Positions 15,854 through 24,907 of a stretch of DNA of 33,184 nt are shown one piece after another. A program made the position numbers and the translations under genes. Source of the stretch: Sphingobium abikonense NBRC 16140 (lineage in GTDB: Bacteria > Pseudomonadota > Alphaproteobacteria > Sphingomonadales > Sphingomonadaceae); assembly GCF_001598335.1 (NCBI RefSeq), contig NZ_BCYT01000025.1:1-33184 (forward strand), in the 5' to 3' direction. The stretch's first letter is position 1; every line of letters starts with the position of its first letter. Below the pieces are notes generated by a model. That model saw only the letters and a list, made by a program, of their open reading frames with translations. It was not told the origin of the DNA and did not search any database.

Positions 15854-17050
15854 ATGTCGATTAAGCCGCTCATGCCCGTTTACCCCCGGTGCGATGTGCG
15901 TCCGGTGCGAGGCGAGGGCTGCTATCTGATCGGCGAGCGCGGCGAGCGCTATCTCGATTTCGCCAGCGGCATCGCCGTCAATCTGCTCGGCCATGGACAT
16001 CCCCGGCTGGTCAAGACGATCGCCGATCAGGCCGCGACCCTGATGCACACGTCCAACCTCTACGGCATGCCGCTGGGGGAGGAATTCGCGCAGAAACTGG
16101 TCGACAACACATTCGCCGACACCGTCTTCTTCACCAATTCGGGCGCGGAAGCGGTGGAATGCGCGATCAAGACCGCGCGCCGCTATCATTTTGCCAATGG
16201 CGAAGCGCACCGGCACAAGATCATCAGCTTCGACAACGCCTTTCACGGGCGGACGCTCGGCACGATTTCGGCCACCAGCCAGCCCAAGATGCGCGACGGT
16301 TTCGAACCGCTGCTGCCTGGTTTCCAGGTCGTGCCCTTCAACGACCTTGAGGCCGCGACCGCCGCGGTTGACGACAATACCGCCGGTTTCCTGCTGGAGC
16401 CGGTGCAGGGCGAAGGCGGCGTGACCCCGGCAACGCAGGAGTTCCTGAAGGGCCTGCGCCGGCTGTGCGACGAACGGGGGCTGTTGCTCATCCTTGACGA
16501 AGTGCAGTGCGGCTATGCGCGCACCGGCACTTTCTTCGCCCATGAACAATATGGCGTCACGCCCGACGTCATGGCCGTGGCCAAGGGCATTGGCGGCGGC
16601 TTTCCGCTCGGCGCGTGCCTGGCGACCGAGGAAGCGGCCAAGGGCATGGTGTTCGGCACCCATGGATCGACCTATGGCGGCAATCCGCTCGCCATGGCGG
16701 TGGGGCTTACGGTGCTCGACGAAGTGCTGGCCGATGGTTTCCTCGACCATGTGAAGACCATGGGCGCGCGCCTGCGCGCTGCGCTGGAACAGCTCATCCC
16801 CAATCATGACGACATGTTCGCCGATGTGCGCGGCATGGGCCTGATGCTGGGCGTCAGGATGAAGGACGCTTATGATGCGCGCGCCTTTGTCGGGCATCTG
16901 CGCGATCATCACGGGCTGCTGGCCGTGTCGGCGGGGCAGAATGTGCTGCGCATCCTGCCGCCCCTCGTGATCGAGGAAAGCCACATCGCCGAAGCCATCG
17001 AGAAGATTTCCGCCGGCGCGCGGAGCTTCAAGCAGGCGAAGGCGGCTTGA
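15854..17050 (+). CDS. argD: Acetylornithine aminotransferase ArgD
   Basis: This PLP enzyme converts N-acetylglutamate semialdehyde to N-acetylornithine in arginine synthesis, and members also serve lysine synthesis. The 398-residue class III aminotransferase shows FTNSGAEAVECAIKTAR for phosphate binding, LLEPVQGEGG, the Asp-containing LLILDEVQCGYARTG, and the PLP lysine at residue 244 in AVAKGIGGGFPLGA. The C-terminal RILPPLVIEESHI is also typical. An AAGG-type Shine-Dalgarno precedes the ATG. argF and hslO follow in the order common in alphaproteobacteria. Substrate choice within class III is inferred from argF beside it. Confidence 0.95.
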   Translation: MSIKPLMPVYPRCDVRPVRGEGCYLIGERGERYLDFASGIAVNLLGHGHPRLVKTIADQAATLMHTSNLYGMPLGEEFAQKLVDNTFADTVFFTNSGAEAVECAIKTARRYHFANGEAHRHKIISFDNAFHGRTLGTISATSQPKMRDGFEPLLPGFQVVPFNDLEAATAAVDDNTAGFLLEPVQGEGGVTPATQEFLKGLRRLCDERGLLLILDEVQCGYARTGTFFAHEQYGVTPDVMAVAKGIGGGFPLGACLATEEAAKGMVFGTHGSTYGGNPLAMAVGLTVLDEVLADGFLDHVKTMGARLRAALEQLIPNHDDMFADVRGMGLMLGVRMKDAYDARAFVGHLRDHHGLLAVSAGQNVLRILPPLVIEESHIAEAIEKISAGARSFKQAKAA

Positions 17051-17061
17051 ACCAACTATTG

Positions 17062-17176
17062 CCGTTCGTCCTGAGTAGCCATTGAGCTTGCCGAAATGGC
17101 GTATCGAAGGTTCGGGGTTGCGCGACTGCTTCGATACGGACCTTCGACGGGCTCAGGCCCTACTCAGCACGAACGG
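17062..17176 (+). repeat. Nested palindromic repeat between argD and argF
   Basis: The outer arms CCGTTCGTCCTGAGTAG (17062-17078) and CTACTCAGCACGAACGG (17160-17176) are inverted copies with one mismatch. Inner arms CGTATCGAAG (17100-17109) and CTTCGATACG (17129-17138) are perfect. Between them lies CCTTCGACGGGCTCAGG (17141-17157), whose complement resembles the core of the small repeats inserted in the IS at 21443 and 21669. No protein frame explains the stretch. It would fold into a long branched hairpin in an argD-argF transcript. Confidence 0.8.
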
Positions 17177-17197
17177 AGCTGATGAGGGGCATACCCC

Positions 17198-18127
17198 ATG
17201 ACCAAGCATTTTCTCAATCTCTCCGACGCAGGCGGTGACGCGATCGCTGCGATGATCGCCGACGCCATCGACCGGAAGGCCGCGCGGGCGGGCAAGCCCA
17301 AGGGTGCGGCCGATGCCGACGCGCCGCTCGCCGGCCATACGCTGGCGATGATCTTCGAAAAGAACAGCACCCGCACGCGCGTCAGCTTCGACATGGCGAT
17401 CCGGCAGCTGGGCGGTACGTCGCTGATCCTGGATGGCGCGACCAGCCAGCTGGGGCGCGGTGAAAGCATTGCCGATACTGCGCGCGTCCTGTCCCGCATG
17501 GTCGATGCCATCATGATCCGCACCGACGACCATGCCAAGGTCGAGGAAATGGCGCATTATGCCACGGTCCCCGTCATCAATGGCCTCACCGACCTGTCGC
17601 ACCCGTGCCAGATCGTCGCGGACCTGCTGACCGTCGTCGAACATGGCCTGGCACTGCCCGGCAGCCAATGGGCGTGGCTGGGCGATGGCAATAATGTGCT
17701 GCATTCGATCGTTGAGGCGGCCGGCCTGATGCGGTTCGACGTGCGCATGGGCATTCCCCATGGCTATGATCCCGACCCCGGCTTTGCCGATGCGGCGCGC
17801 GCCGCGGGATCGACCATCACGCTGACGCGGGACGCGGCAGAGGCCGTGGCGGGCGCGGACGTGGTCGTCACCGACACATGGATTTCCATGGGTCAGGCCC
17901 ATGCCGACGAAAAGCTGGCGGCGATGATGCCGTTCCAGGTGACGTCCGACCTGATGCGCCAGGCCAAGCCCGGCGCCAAGTTCCTCCATTGCCTGCCGGC
18001 CCATCGCGGCGAGGAGGTGGTGGACGCGGTGATCGACGGGCCGCAGTCCCTGATCTGGGACGAGGCGGAAAACCGCATCCATGGCCAGAAATCGGTGCTG
18101 CTCTGGGCGCTGGGCCGCCTTGGTTGA
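17198..18127 (+). CDS. argF: Ornithine carbamoyltransferase ArgF
   Basis: This enzyme makes citrulline from ornithine and carbamoyl phosphate. The 309-residue protein carries the carbamoyl-phosphate loop STRTR at residues 57-61, HPCQ at 135-138 and the ornithine-binding HCLPAHRG starting at residue 264, all intact. Length is standard for anabolic ArgF. The start has an odd leader: GGGG-CATA-CCCC forms a small hairpin directly against the ATG. The gene is separated from argD by a 115-bp palindromic repeat, so polarity or partial termination between the two is possible. hslO follows. Confidence 0.96.
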   Translation: MTKHFLNLSDAGGDAIAAMIADAIDRKAARAGKPKGAADADAPLAGHTLAMIFEKNSTRTRVSFDMAIRQLGGTSLILDGATSQLGRGESIADTARVLSRMVDAIMIRTDDHAKVEEMAHYATVPVINGLTDLSHPCQIVADLLTVVEHGLALPGSQWAWLGDGNNVLHSIVEAAGLMRFDVRMGIPHGYDPDPGFADAARAAGSTITLTRDAAEAVAGADVVVTDTWISMGQAHADEKLAAMMPFQVTSDLMRQAKPGAKFLHCLPAHRGEEVVDAVIDGPQSLIWDEAENRIHGQKSVLLWALGRLG

Positions 18128-18221
18128 GATTTCGGGCGGGCTTCCTATCTAGGCGGCCTGCCCGCATCGCTGGATGCTGAAATCTTTGGCCGGCCCCATG
18201 CGCGCCGGCTACCGGAGTATC

Positions 18222-19160
18222 ATGTTGACGCCTGCCGCCACCCTTGACCAAGCCGTTGGCTTCACCATCACGCAGCGCCATGCGCGCGGGCGGCTGGTGC
18301 GCCTTGGCCCCGTGCTGGACGCCGTGCTCGCCGCCCACGCCTATCCCCCCGCGATCGAACGGACGCTGGCCTCCGCGCTGGTGCTCGCCGCTCTGCTGGG
18401 CAGCACGCTCAAGGAGGAAGGGGGGCAGCTGACCCTCCAGGCGCAGACCGACAATGGCGTCATCAGCCTGCTGGTCGCCGATTACAAGAATGGCGACCTG
18501 CGCGGCTACGCCAAGTTCGACGCCGACCGCCTTGCCGAGCTGGGCCCCGACCCGTCGCTGTTCGGGCTGTTCGGCAAGGGTTTCCTGGCCATCACCTTCG
18601 ACCTTGCCGAAACCGGCGAGCGCTATCAGGGCATCGTGCCGCTGGAGGGCGAATCGCTTGCCGACGCGGCGGAGCATTATTTCTTCCAGTCAGAACAAAT
18701 CCCCAGCCTGATCCGCATCGCCACCCGCCATGACGCGGGCGAAGGGTGCATCGCCGCCGGCCTGCTGCTCCAGCATCTGCCCGAAGGCGAAGTCGGGCGT
18801 GAAAGGCTGCATGTGCGCCACGACCATCCCGAATGGGAGCATGTGCAGGTGCTGGCCGACACGCTGCGCCCCGACGAATTGACCGATCCCGCCTTGCCGC
18901 TGACCGATATATTGTGGCGGCTGTTCCATGAGGAAGAGGAAGTGCGCGTGAGCGAAGGCGCGCCGCTGGCCAAGGGGTGCCGGTGCGATCTGGCGCATAT
19001 CCGCGATGTGATCGGCCGCTTCCCTGCCGACGAACGCGCCGAAATGGCGGGGGACGATGGCGTCATCGGCGTCGATTGCGCCTTTTGCTCGCGCATCTTC
19101 CCGCTGGCGCTCGACAGTTTCGACACGGATGCGCCGGCCCCGGCCTCGGGCGCCAATTGA
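18222..19160 (+). CDS. hslO: Redox-regulated chaperone Hsp33
   Basis: Hsp33 is a cytosolic holdase activated by oxidation of a zinc-bound cysteine cluster. The protein has the N-terminal Hsp33 core (LASALVLAALLGSTLKEEG, QTDNGVISLLVADY and HYFFQSEQIPS). At the C-terminus lie the zinc cysteines in the pattern CXC (Cys253, Cys255) and CXXC (Cys286, Cys289), about 30 residues apart as required. The ATG at 18222 was chosen because GGAG lies just upstream. An earlier ATG at 18174 would add 16 residues without a good ribosome site. Position after argF is common in this group. Confidence 0.94.
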   Translation: MLTPAATLDQAVGFTITQRHARGRLVRLGPVLDAVLAAHAYPPAIERTLASALVLAALLGSTLKEEGGQLTLQAQTDNGVISLLVADYKNGDLRGYAKFDADRLAELGPDPSLFGLFGKGFLAITFDLAETGERYQGIVPLEGESLADAAEHYFFQSEQIPSLIRIATRHDAGEGCIAAGLLLQHLPEGEVGRERLHVRHDHPEWEHVQVLADTLRPDELTDPALPLTDILWRLFHEEEEVRVSEGAPLAKGCRCDLAHIRDVIGRFPADERAEMAGDDGVIGVDCAFCSRIFPLALDSFDTDAPAPASGAN

Positions 19161-19254
19161 GGCCAGCCGTTCCGTTTGCGCTATGAAATTGCCGCAATTG
19201 TCCGGCAATGGTTCAGCATCATCTCTTTGCGACTTTGGAAAAGGCGGATCGACC

Positions 19255-19674
19255 ATGGCAGCAGCGCGCATTCTGGGCGTCGCGATCGCGCTGATCGGCG
19301 TGGCGGGCGCGGCCTATGGCGCAGGCCCCGCCGCGCGCGCTGCGCCGCCTGCCAAGGCGCTTCAGGCGTTGAAGCCCGGCCAGTGGGAGGTGCGCGAGCG
19401 CGGCGAGGACGCGCACACCCGCCGCCTGTGCGTCAGCGACCTGCGCCAGTTGCTCCAGCTGCACCATGGTCCGCGCCTGTGTTCGGCCTTCACCGTCGAT
19501 GACGGCGCCAAGTCCCTGTCCATCACCTATGATTGCGCCGCAGCGGGCAATGGCCGCACCGACCTGCGCGTGGAAACCGACCGGCTGGTGCAGATCCGGT
19601 CGCAGGGGGTCGCCAATGGCGCGCCCTTCGCCTTCGACGCCGAAGCGCGGCGCCTGGGGCCCTGTTGGCCTTGA
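19255..19674 (+). CDS. Small exported DUF3617-like protein
   Basis: The 139-residue product has a hydrophobic signal sequence (MAAARILGVAIALIGVAGAA, cleavage likely near residue 22-30). The mature domain begins with LKPGQWEVRERG and has spaced cysteines, Cys in RRLCVSD, PRLCSA, TYDCAA and the terminal GPCWP. This pattern of a Gly-x-Trp-Glu opening and four cysteines resembles the DUF3617 family of periplasmic proteins of unknown role. The start was placed at 19255 because it gives the signal sequence and has GGAAAAGG upstream. Codons further upstream run into the end of hslO in another frame. The family call is moderate, and function is unknown. Confidence 0.7.
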   Translation: MAAARILGVAIALIGVAGAAYGAGPAARAAPPAKALQALKPGQWEVRERGEDAHTRRLCVSDLRQLLQLHHGPRLCSAFTVDDGAKSLSITYDCAAAGNGRTDLRVETDRLVQIRSQGVANGAPFAFDAEARRLGPCWP

Positions 19675-19739
19675 CCCGCAGCATCAACGCCAGGGCGCGA
19701 CCGCTTGCGCTGACGCGTCGGGAGGCGTAGCGCGGCGCC

Positions 19740-20441
19740 ATGGTTGCTGGGCAAGATAAATTCGCCGTCGTCCTCCTCTCGGGCGGGCTTGATTCCATGG
19801 TGGCGGGCGCGCTGGCGCGCGAGGCCGGCTATCGCATCTTTGCATTGTCGATCGACTATAATCAGCGCCATCGCGTCGAATTGCGCGCCGCCGCCCGCGT
19901 GGCGCAGGCGCTCAACGCGATCCGCCACATCGTCCTGCCGCTCGACCTCACCGCCTTTGGCGGATCGGCGCTGACGGCCGACATCGCCGTGCCCAAGAGC
20001 GGGGTGGGAGGTGACATCCCCGTCACCTACGTGCCGGCGCGCAACACGATCTTCCTGTCGCTGACGCTCGGCCTGGCCGAAGTCGCGGGCGCGAGCGACA
20101 TCTTCATCGGCGTCAACGCGCTCGATTATTCGGGCTATCCCGATTGCCGGCCCGAATTTATCGACGCCTTTCAGAAGATGGCGACGCTCGCCACCAAGGC
20201 GGGGGTGGAGGGGCATCCGATCCGCATCAACACTCCGCTGCAATATATGACCAAGGCGGACATCGCGCGTGAGGCCGATCGGCTGGGCCTCGACGCCGGG
20301 ATCAGCTGGTCCTGCTATGATCCCACGCCCGATGGCAAGCATTGCGGCCTGTGCGACAGCTGCCGGTTGCGCTCTAAGGGCTATCAGGAAGCGGGCCTGC
20401 CCGATCCCACCATCTATGCCGTGCAGCCGCCCAAGGCGTAA
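19740..20441 (+). CDS. queC: 7-cyano-7-deazaguanine synthase QueC
   Basis: QueC uses ATP and ammonia to convert 7-carboxy-7-deazaguanine to preQ0, a precursor of queuosine in tRNA. The 233-residue protein has the PP-loop SGGLDS at residues 14-19, the strings [18 protein letters not shown] and [18 protein letters not shown], and the zinc site of four cysteines at 192, 202, 205 and 208 (HCGLCDSC). All key residues are intact. A GGAGG lies 14 nt before the ATG, a rather long spacing. queE starts 3 nt after its stop, so the two steps are encoded together. Confidence 0.96.
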   Translation: MVAGQDKFAVVLLSGGLDSMVAGALAREAGYRIFALSIDYNQRHRVELRAAARVAQALNAIRHIVLPLDLTAFGGSALTADIAVPKSGVGGDIPVTYVPARNTIFLSLTLGLAEVAGASDIFIGVNALDYSGYPDCRPEFIDAFQKMATLATKAGVEGHPIRINTPLQYMTKADIAREADRLGLDAGISWSCYDPTPDGKHCGLCDSCRLRSKGYQEAGLPDPTIYAVQPPKA

Positions 20442-20444
20442 ACC

Positions 20445-21092
20445 ATGAGCTATGCGGTCAAGGAAATGTTCCTCACGCTTCAGGGCGAAGGGGTGCAGGC
20501 GGGGCGGCGCGCGGTATTCCTGCGCTTTGCCGGCTGCAATCTGTGGAGCGGCCGCGAGCAGGACCGCGCCAGCGCCATATGTCGTTTTTGCGACACCGAT
20601 TTCGTCGGCACCGACGGTCTTGGCGGCGGCAAGTTCGCGGATGCCGATGCGCTGGCCGACGCCGCGACCGGCTTCTGGGGAGAGGGCGCGGAAGGGCGCT
20701 ACATCGTGCTGACCGGCGGGGAGCCGATGTTGCAGGTGGACGATGCCTTGGTCGACGCGCTGCATGATCGTGGCTTCACCATCGCGATCGAAAGCAACGG
20801 CACCCTGGCCGTCCATCCCGGCATCGACTGGATCTGCGTCAGCCCCAAGGCTGGCAGCGACGTGGTGCAGCGATCGGGCCATGAACTGAAGCTCGTCTGG
20901 CCGCAGCCCGGCGGTGGCCACAGCCTGGTCGATGTCGATGCCATGGCGGGCTGGGCTTTCGACCATCACCTGATCCAGCCGCTCGACGACGCCCACGCCC
21001 CCGACAACGCCCGCGCCGCCATCGCCCTGGTCATAGACCGCCCGCAATGGCGGTTGACGGTGCAGGCGCATAAATATCTGGGGCTGCGATAG
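20445..21092 (+). CDS. queE: 7-carboxy-7-deazaguanine synthase QueE
   Basis: QueE is a radical-SAM enzyme that contracts 6-carboxy-tetrahydropterin to 7-carboxy-7-deazaguanine, the step before QueC. The 215-residue protein has its iron-sulphur cysteines at 31, 46 and 49, a CX14CX2C spacing rather than the usual CX3CX2C. This variant is known for QueE of the Burkholderia type. GGEP (VLTGGEPMLQ) for SAM binding and SPKAGSD are present. It forms a two-gene unit with queC. The window has no queD or queF. It ends 111 bp before the IS. Confidence 0.95.
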   Translation: MSYAVKEMFLTLQGEGVQAGRRAVFLRFAGCNLWSGREQDRASAICRFCDTDFVGTDGLGGGKFADADALADAATGFWGEGAEGRYIVLTGGEPMLQVDDALVDALHDRGFTIAIESNGTLAVHPGIDWICVSPKAGSDVVQRSGHELKLVWPQPGGGHSLVDVDAMAGWAFDHHLIQPLDDAHAPDNARAAIALVIDRPQWRLTVQAHKYLGLR

Positions 21093-21438
21093 AGCGCGGC
21101 GCTGGTCGTAGGCCACTGCGATCCGCCATCACCGCGCAGGCCTGCGACCGCCCTCAGGGTCGTGGGAATGACCGGGATGAGTGGGAAGGCGCCCATCGCG
21201 TTAGGGTCAGGACCCATTGATGTGAGAGGCGCAATCTGATTCAGGCTTCGCGAGGAGACTGGATATGAGCGACCTATATTGGCTGACACACGAGCAAATG
21301 GCGCGGCTCGAGCCATATTTTCCCAAGAGCCATGGCAGGCCGAGGGTTGACGATCGGCGCGTGCTGAGCGGGATCATCTTCGTCAACCGGAATGGGCTGC
21401 GCTGGCGGGATGCGCCGAAGGATTACGGACCACACAAG

Positions 21439-21461
21439 CCTGTCCTGAGCTTGTCGAAGGG
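21439..21461 (+). repeat. Small repeat inserted in the transposase gene, copy 1
   Basis: This 23-bp block contains the 19-bp core TCCTGAGCTTGTCGAAGGG at 21443-21461. It interrupts the transposase between the codons for HK and the expected TLY. An identical core recurs at 21669, and a related one lies at 17141-17157 on the other strand. Confidence 0.8.
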
Positions 21462-21664
21462 ACACTCTACAATCGTTGGAAGCGCTGGGGTCAGATGGGC
21501 GTTTTCACGCGCATGGTGGAAGGGCTCTCAGCCAGTGCTGAGCGCAAGACGGTGATGATCGACGCGACCTATTTGAAGGCGCACCGCACGGCATCGAGCC
21601 TGGCGGTAAAAAAGGGGACCTCGGACGCCTGATCGGCCGCACCAAGGGCGGCATGAATACGAAG

Positions 21665-21687
21665 GCTCTCCTGAGCTTGTCGAAGGG
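21665..21687 (+). repeat. Small repeat inserted in the transposase gene, copy 2
   Basis: This second 23-bp block has the same orientation and the same 19-bp core TCCTGAGCTTGTCGAAGGG (21669-21687). It interrupts the transposase between the NTK and LHAV codons. Both copies follow an AAG codon. Confidence 0.8.
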
Positions 21688-22079
21688 CTCCATGCCGTTA
21701 CTGATGCCAATGGCCGCCCCTTGAGCTTCTTCATGACCGCCGGTCAGATCAGCGACTATATCGGCGCAGCGGCCCTTCTTGACGAATTACCCAAAGCACA
21801 GTGGTTGCTCGCCGATCGAGGATATGATGCCGACTGGTTCACGGACGCGGGAGGAAAGGGGCATCAAGTTCTGCATTCCCGGCCGGAAATCGCGCAACAA
21901 GCCCATCAACTACGACAAACGCCGCTACAGACGTCGCAACCGGATCGAGATCATGTTCGGCCGCCTGAAGGACTGGCGCCGCGTCGCCACCCGCTACGAC
22001 CGCTGCCCAACCGCCTTCTTCTCGGCAATTGCACTCGCTGCCACCGTCATATTTTGGCTCTGATCAGTGAGTCCTGACC

Positions 22080-24866
22080 CTAGTGCGCTGCGCCCCAACT
22101 TGGGCCGGTGCCGATTTCGACACCCAACGGGATGCTGAGTTTCACCATCGGTTCGGCCGCCGTTTCCATCACGCGGCGGATGACCGTGCTGGCCGCGTCC
22201 ACAACGCCCTCCGGCACTTCGAACACCAGTTCGTCATGCACCTGGAGAAGCATTTTGACGCCCGGTAGCCCGGCAGCTTCCAGCGCCGGTTCCATGCGCG
22301 CCATCGCCCGTTTGATGATGTCGGCGCTGGTCCCCTGAATGGGTGCATTGATCGCGGCGCGTTCGGCGCCCTGGCGCTCATGCTGGATCGCCGCCTTGAT
22401 GCGGGGGAACCATGTCTTTCGGCCAAACAGCGTTTCGGTGTAGCCCCGCTCACGCGCCTTCTCGATCGTTTCATTGATATAGATGCTGATGCCGGGGAAG
22501 CGCTCATAATAGCGGCTGATCATATCCTGCGCCTCATCTGCGCTGATTTCCAGCCGGCCGGCGAGGCCCCAGCGCGAAATGCCGTAAAGGATGGCGAAGT
22601 TGATCGTCTTGGCGCGCCCGCGCGTGTCGCGGTTGACCTCGCCAAACAATTGCTCGGCGGTGGCGGCGTGGATGTCCTCGCCCGCGGCGAACGCCTCTTT
22701 GAGCGCAGGCACATCGGCCATATGCGCGGCCAACCGCAATTCGATCTGGCTATAGTCCGCCGCCAGGATGACATGGCCCGGCTCCGCGACGAAGGCGTGG
22801 CGGATCTGGCGCCCGACTTCGGTGCGGATCGGGATGTTCTGGAGGTTGGGATCGGTCGAGGACAGGCGGCCGGTCTGCGCGCCGGTTAGCGAATAGCTGG
22901 TGTGGACGCGGCCCGTATCCTTGTTGATCTGTGCCTGCAAGGCATCGGTATAGGTGGATTTGAGCTTGGAGAGCTGCCGCCATTCCAGCACCTTGGCGGC
23001 AATGGGCGCGCCTTGCGCCTTCAACTGTTCCAATATGGTGACGTCGGTGGAATAGGCGCCCGACTTGCCCTTCTTGCCGCCCTTATACCCCATCTTGTCG
23101 AACAGGATCGCGCCCAATTGCTGGGTGGAGCCGATGGCGAAGGGCTGGCCGGCGATCTCATGGATTTCGGTTTCCAGCTCGGCGATGCCGGCGGTGAATT
23201 CGGCCGACAGGCGGGAGAGGGCTTCGCGGTCCACCTTGATGCCGCGATGCTCCATGCCGGCAATCACGCCGACCAGCGGACGGTCAACCAGTTCGTAGAT
23301 CCGGCTTGCCCCCTCATTCGCCACCCGCGCCTTGAACCGCTTCCAGAGGCGCAGCGTCACGTCGGCGTCCTCCGCCGCATATTCGGTCGCGCGCGGGAGC
23401 GGCACTTCGGCAAAGCTGATCTGACTCTTGCCGGTGCCCACCACCTCCTTGAAGCTGATGCATTCATGGCCAAGGTGCGTGCGTGCCGCTTCATCCATGC
23501 CATGGCCGGACAGCGATTTGCCCGCTTCCAGGTCGAAACTCATGACGATCGTATCGTCATAGGGCGCGACCTCGATCCCGTGGCGGCGCAGCACCGTCAT
23601 GTCATATTTGAGGTTCTGGCCGACCTTGAGCACGGCGTCATCTTCCAGCAGCGGCTTGAGCTTTGCGAGGACCAAGGCCTTGTCGAGCTGCCCGGGCCGC
23701 TCGGCGAACATGTCGGTGCCGCCATGGCCGACCGGGATGTAGCAGGCTGCGTTCGGCCCGATCGCCAGGCTGATGCCGACAAGGCCGCAGGAGACACAAT
23801 CGAGCATGTCGGTTTCCGTGTCCACCGCCACCACGCCTGCCGCCCGCGCCGCCGCGATCCAGCGATCGAGCGCGTCCTGCGTCACCACCGTTTCATAAAG
23901 GCTCCGGTCGATCGCGGGTTCATCGGCAAAGGCGGGAGGCGGCGGGGCGGCCTCATCCGTCGCAGCGGCGGCGGCTGCCGCCACCGCGACCGCCGCGGCC
24001 GGTGCGCCCAGGCGATTGAGCAATGTCTTGAAACCATGATGAGCCAGGAAGGCCTGGAGCGGTTCGGGCGGAATGCCCTTGAGCGTCAGTTCCTCCAGGG
24101 GTTCGGGCAGGTCCATCGCATCGTGCAGGGCCACCAGCCGGCGCGACAGTCGCGCCATGTCGGCATGGGCGATCAGATTTTCCTGCATCTTCGATTTCTT
24201 CATGGAAGGCGCGGCCTCCAGAGCCGCCTCCAGCCCGCCATATTCGGTGATGAGCTTCGCCGCCGTCTTGGGGCCGATACCGGGTATGCCAGGCACATTG
24301 TCGACGCTGTCGCCCATCAGCGCCAGCACGTCGCCCAATTGTTCGGGCTGCACGCCGAACTTGCCCATGACATAGTCGGCTCCGCGCCGCTCATTCTTCA
24401 TCGTGTCGTACATGTCGACGCCGGGCTGGATCAGCTGCATCAGGTCCTTGTCGGAACTGACGATAGTGACATGCCATCCCGCTGCGACCGCCGCCTTGGT
24501 GTAGCTGGCGATGATGTCGTCGGCCTCAAACCCGTCTTCCTCGATGCAGGGCAGGGAAAAGGCGCGGGTGGCGTCGCGGATCATGGGGAATTGCGGAACC
24601 AGATCCTCGGGCGCGGGCGGGCGGTTCGCCTTATACTGGTCATACATATCGTTGCGGAACGTGTGCGACCCCTTGTCCAGGATCACGGCCATGTGCGTTG
24701 GCCCCTCGGCTTTGCCCAGCTCCTCGGCCAGCTTCCACAACATCGTCGTATAGCCATAGACCGCGCCAACCGGCTGGCCATGGCGGTTGGTCAGCGGCGG
24801 AAGCTGGTGATAGGCGCGGAAGATATAGCCCGAGCCGTCGACGAGGTAGAGGTGATTCTGGGTCAT
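22080..24866 (-). CDS. polA: DNA polymerase I
   Basis: Pol I removes RNA primers and fills gaps in replication and repair. The 928-residue protein has all three domains. The 5'-nuclease part is at about residues 1-290 (LVDGSGYIFRAYH, DDIIASY and GIPGIGPKTAAKLI). The proofreading part has VDTETDMLD, GQNLKYDMTVLRRHG and YAAEDADVT, so the exonuclease acids are intact. The polymerase part has ADYSQIELR, RAKTINFAILYG and LLQVHDELVFE. A Pro/Ala-rich linker lies near residue 300. Its stop codon is TAG, with TA from the IS target site and G from the IS end; without the IS it would read TAA. The beta-lactamase-like gene ends 41 bp upstream on the same strand. Confidence 0.97.
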   Translation of the reverse strand: MTQNHLYLVDGSGYIFRAYHQLPPLTNRHGQPVGAVYGYTTMLWKLAEELGKAEGPTHMAVILDKGSHTFRNDMYDQYKANRPPAPEDLVPQFPMIRDATRAFSLPCIEEDGFEADDIIASYTKAAVAAGWHVTIVSSDKDLMQLIQPGVDMYDTMKNERRGADYVMGKFGVQPEQLGDVLALMGDSVDNVPGIPGIGPKTAAKLITEYGGLEAALEAAPSMKKSKMQENLIAHADMARLSRRLVALHDAMDLPEPLEELTLKGIPPEPLQAFLAHHGFKTLLNRLGAPAAAVAVAAAAAAATDEAAPPPPAFADEPAIDRSLYETVVTQDALDRWIAAARAAGVVAVDTETDMLDCVSCGLVGISLAIGPNAACYIPVGHGGTDMFAERPGQLDKALVLAKLKPLLEDDAVLKVGQNLKYDMTVLRRHGIEVAPYDDTIVMSFDLEAGKSLSGHGMDEAARTHLGHECISFKEVVGTGKSQISFAEVPLPRATEYAAEDADVTLRLWKRFKARVANEGASRIYELVDRPLVGVIAGMEHRGIKVDREALSRLSAEFTAGIAELETEIHEIAGQPFAIGSTQQLGAILFDKMGYKGGKKGKSGAYSTDVTILEQLKAQGAPIAAKVLEWRQLSKLKSTYTDALQAQINKDTGRVHTSYSLTGAQTGRLSSTDPNLQNIPIRTEVGRQIRHAFVAEPGHVILAADYSQIELRLAAHMADVPALKEAFAAGEDIHAATAEQLFGEVNRDTRGRAKTINFAILYGISRWGLAGRLEISADEAQDMISRYYERFPGISIYINETIEKARERGYTETLFGRKTWFPRIKAAIQHERQGAERAAINAPIQGTSADIIKRAMARMEPALEAAGLPGVKMLLQVHDELVFEVPEGVVDAASTVIRRVMETAAEPMVKLSIPLGVEIGTGPSWGAAH

Positions 24867-24907
24867 GGGCAGCGGGATAGCCTGTATCCGCGCGCCCCTC
24901 CAGCCCG

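Larger units (their letters stand above)
21265..22063 (+). pseudogene. IS5-family DDE transposase, multiply frameshifted
   Basis: The start reads MSDLYWLTHEQMARLEPYFP, typical of the sphingomonad IS5/IS427 transposases. The DDE pieces survive in different frames: TVMIDATYLKAH, WLLADRGYDADWF and RRRNRIEIMFGRLKDWRR. A 23-bp insertion at 21439-21461 shifts the frame. The G-run near 21615 appears to lack one G, and a second 23-bp insertion lies at 21665-21687. These three changes sum to 45 nt, so the original frame returns at FFMTAGQISDYIGAAALL. A further shift near 21850 moves the C-terminus to a third frame. It cannot make an active enzyme. Confidence 0.88.
21204..22080 (+). mobile_element. Decayed IS5-family element (IS427-like) with terminal inverted repeats
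   Basis: The ends are GGGTCAGGAC (21204-21213) and GTCCTGACCC (22071-22080), perfect inverted repeats. They are flanked by TA on both sides (21202-21203 and 22081-22082), as expected for a 2-bp TA target duplication. Length is 877 bp; removing two 23-bp insertions gives about 831 bp, normal for this group. The transposase is broken. The right end lies at the polA stop codon. Confidence 0.85.
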
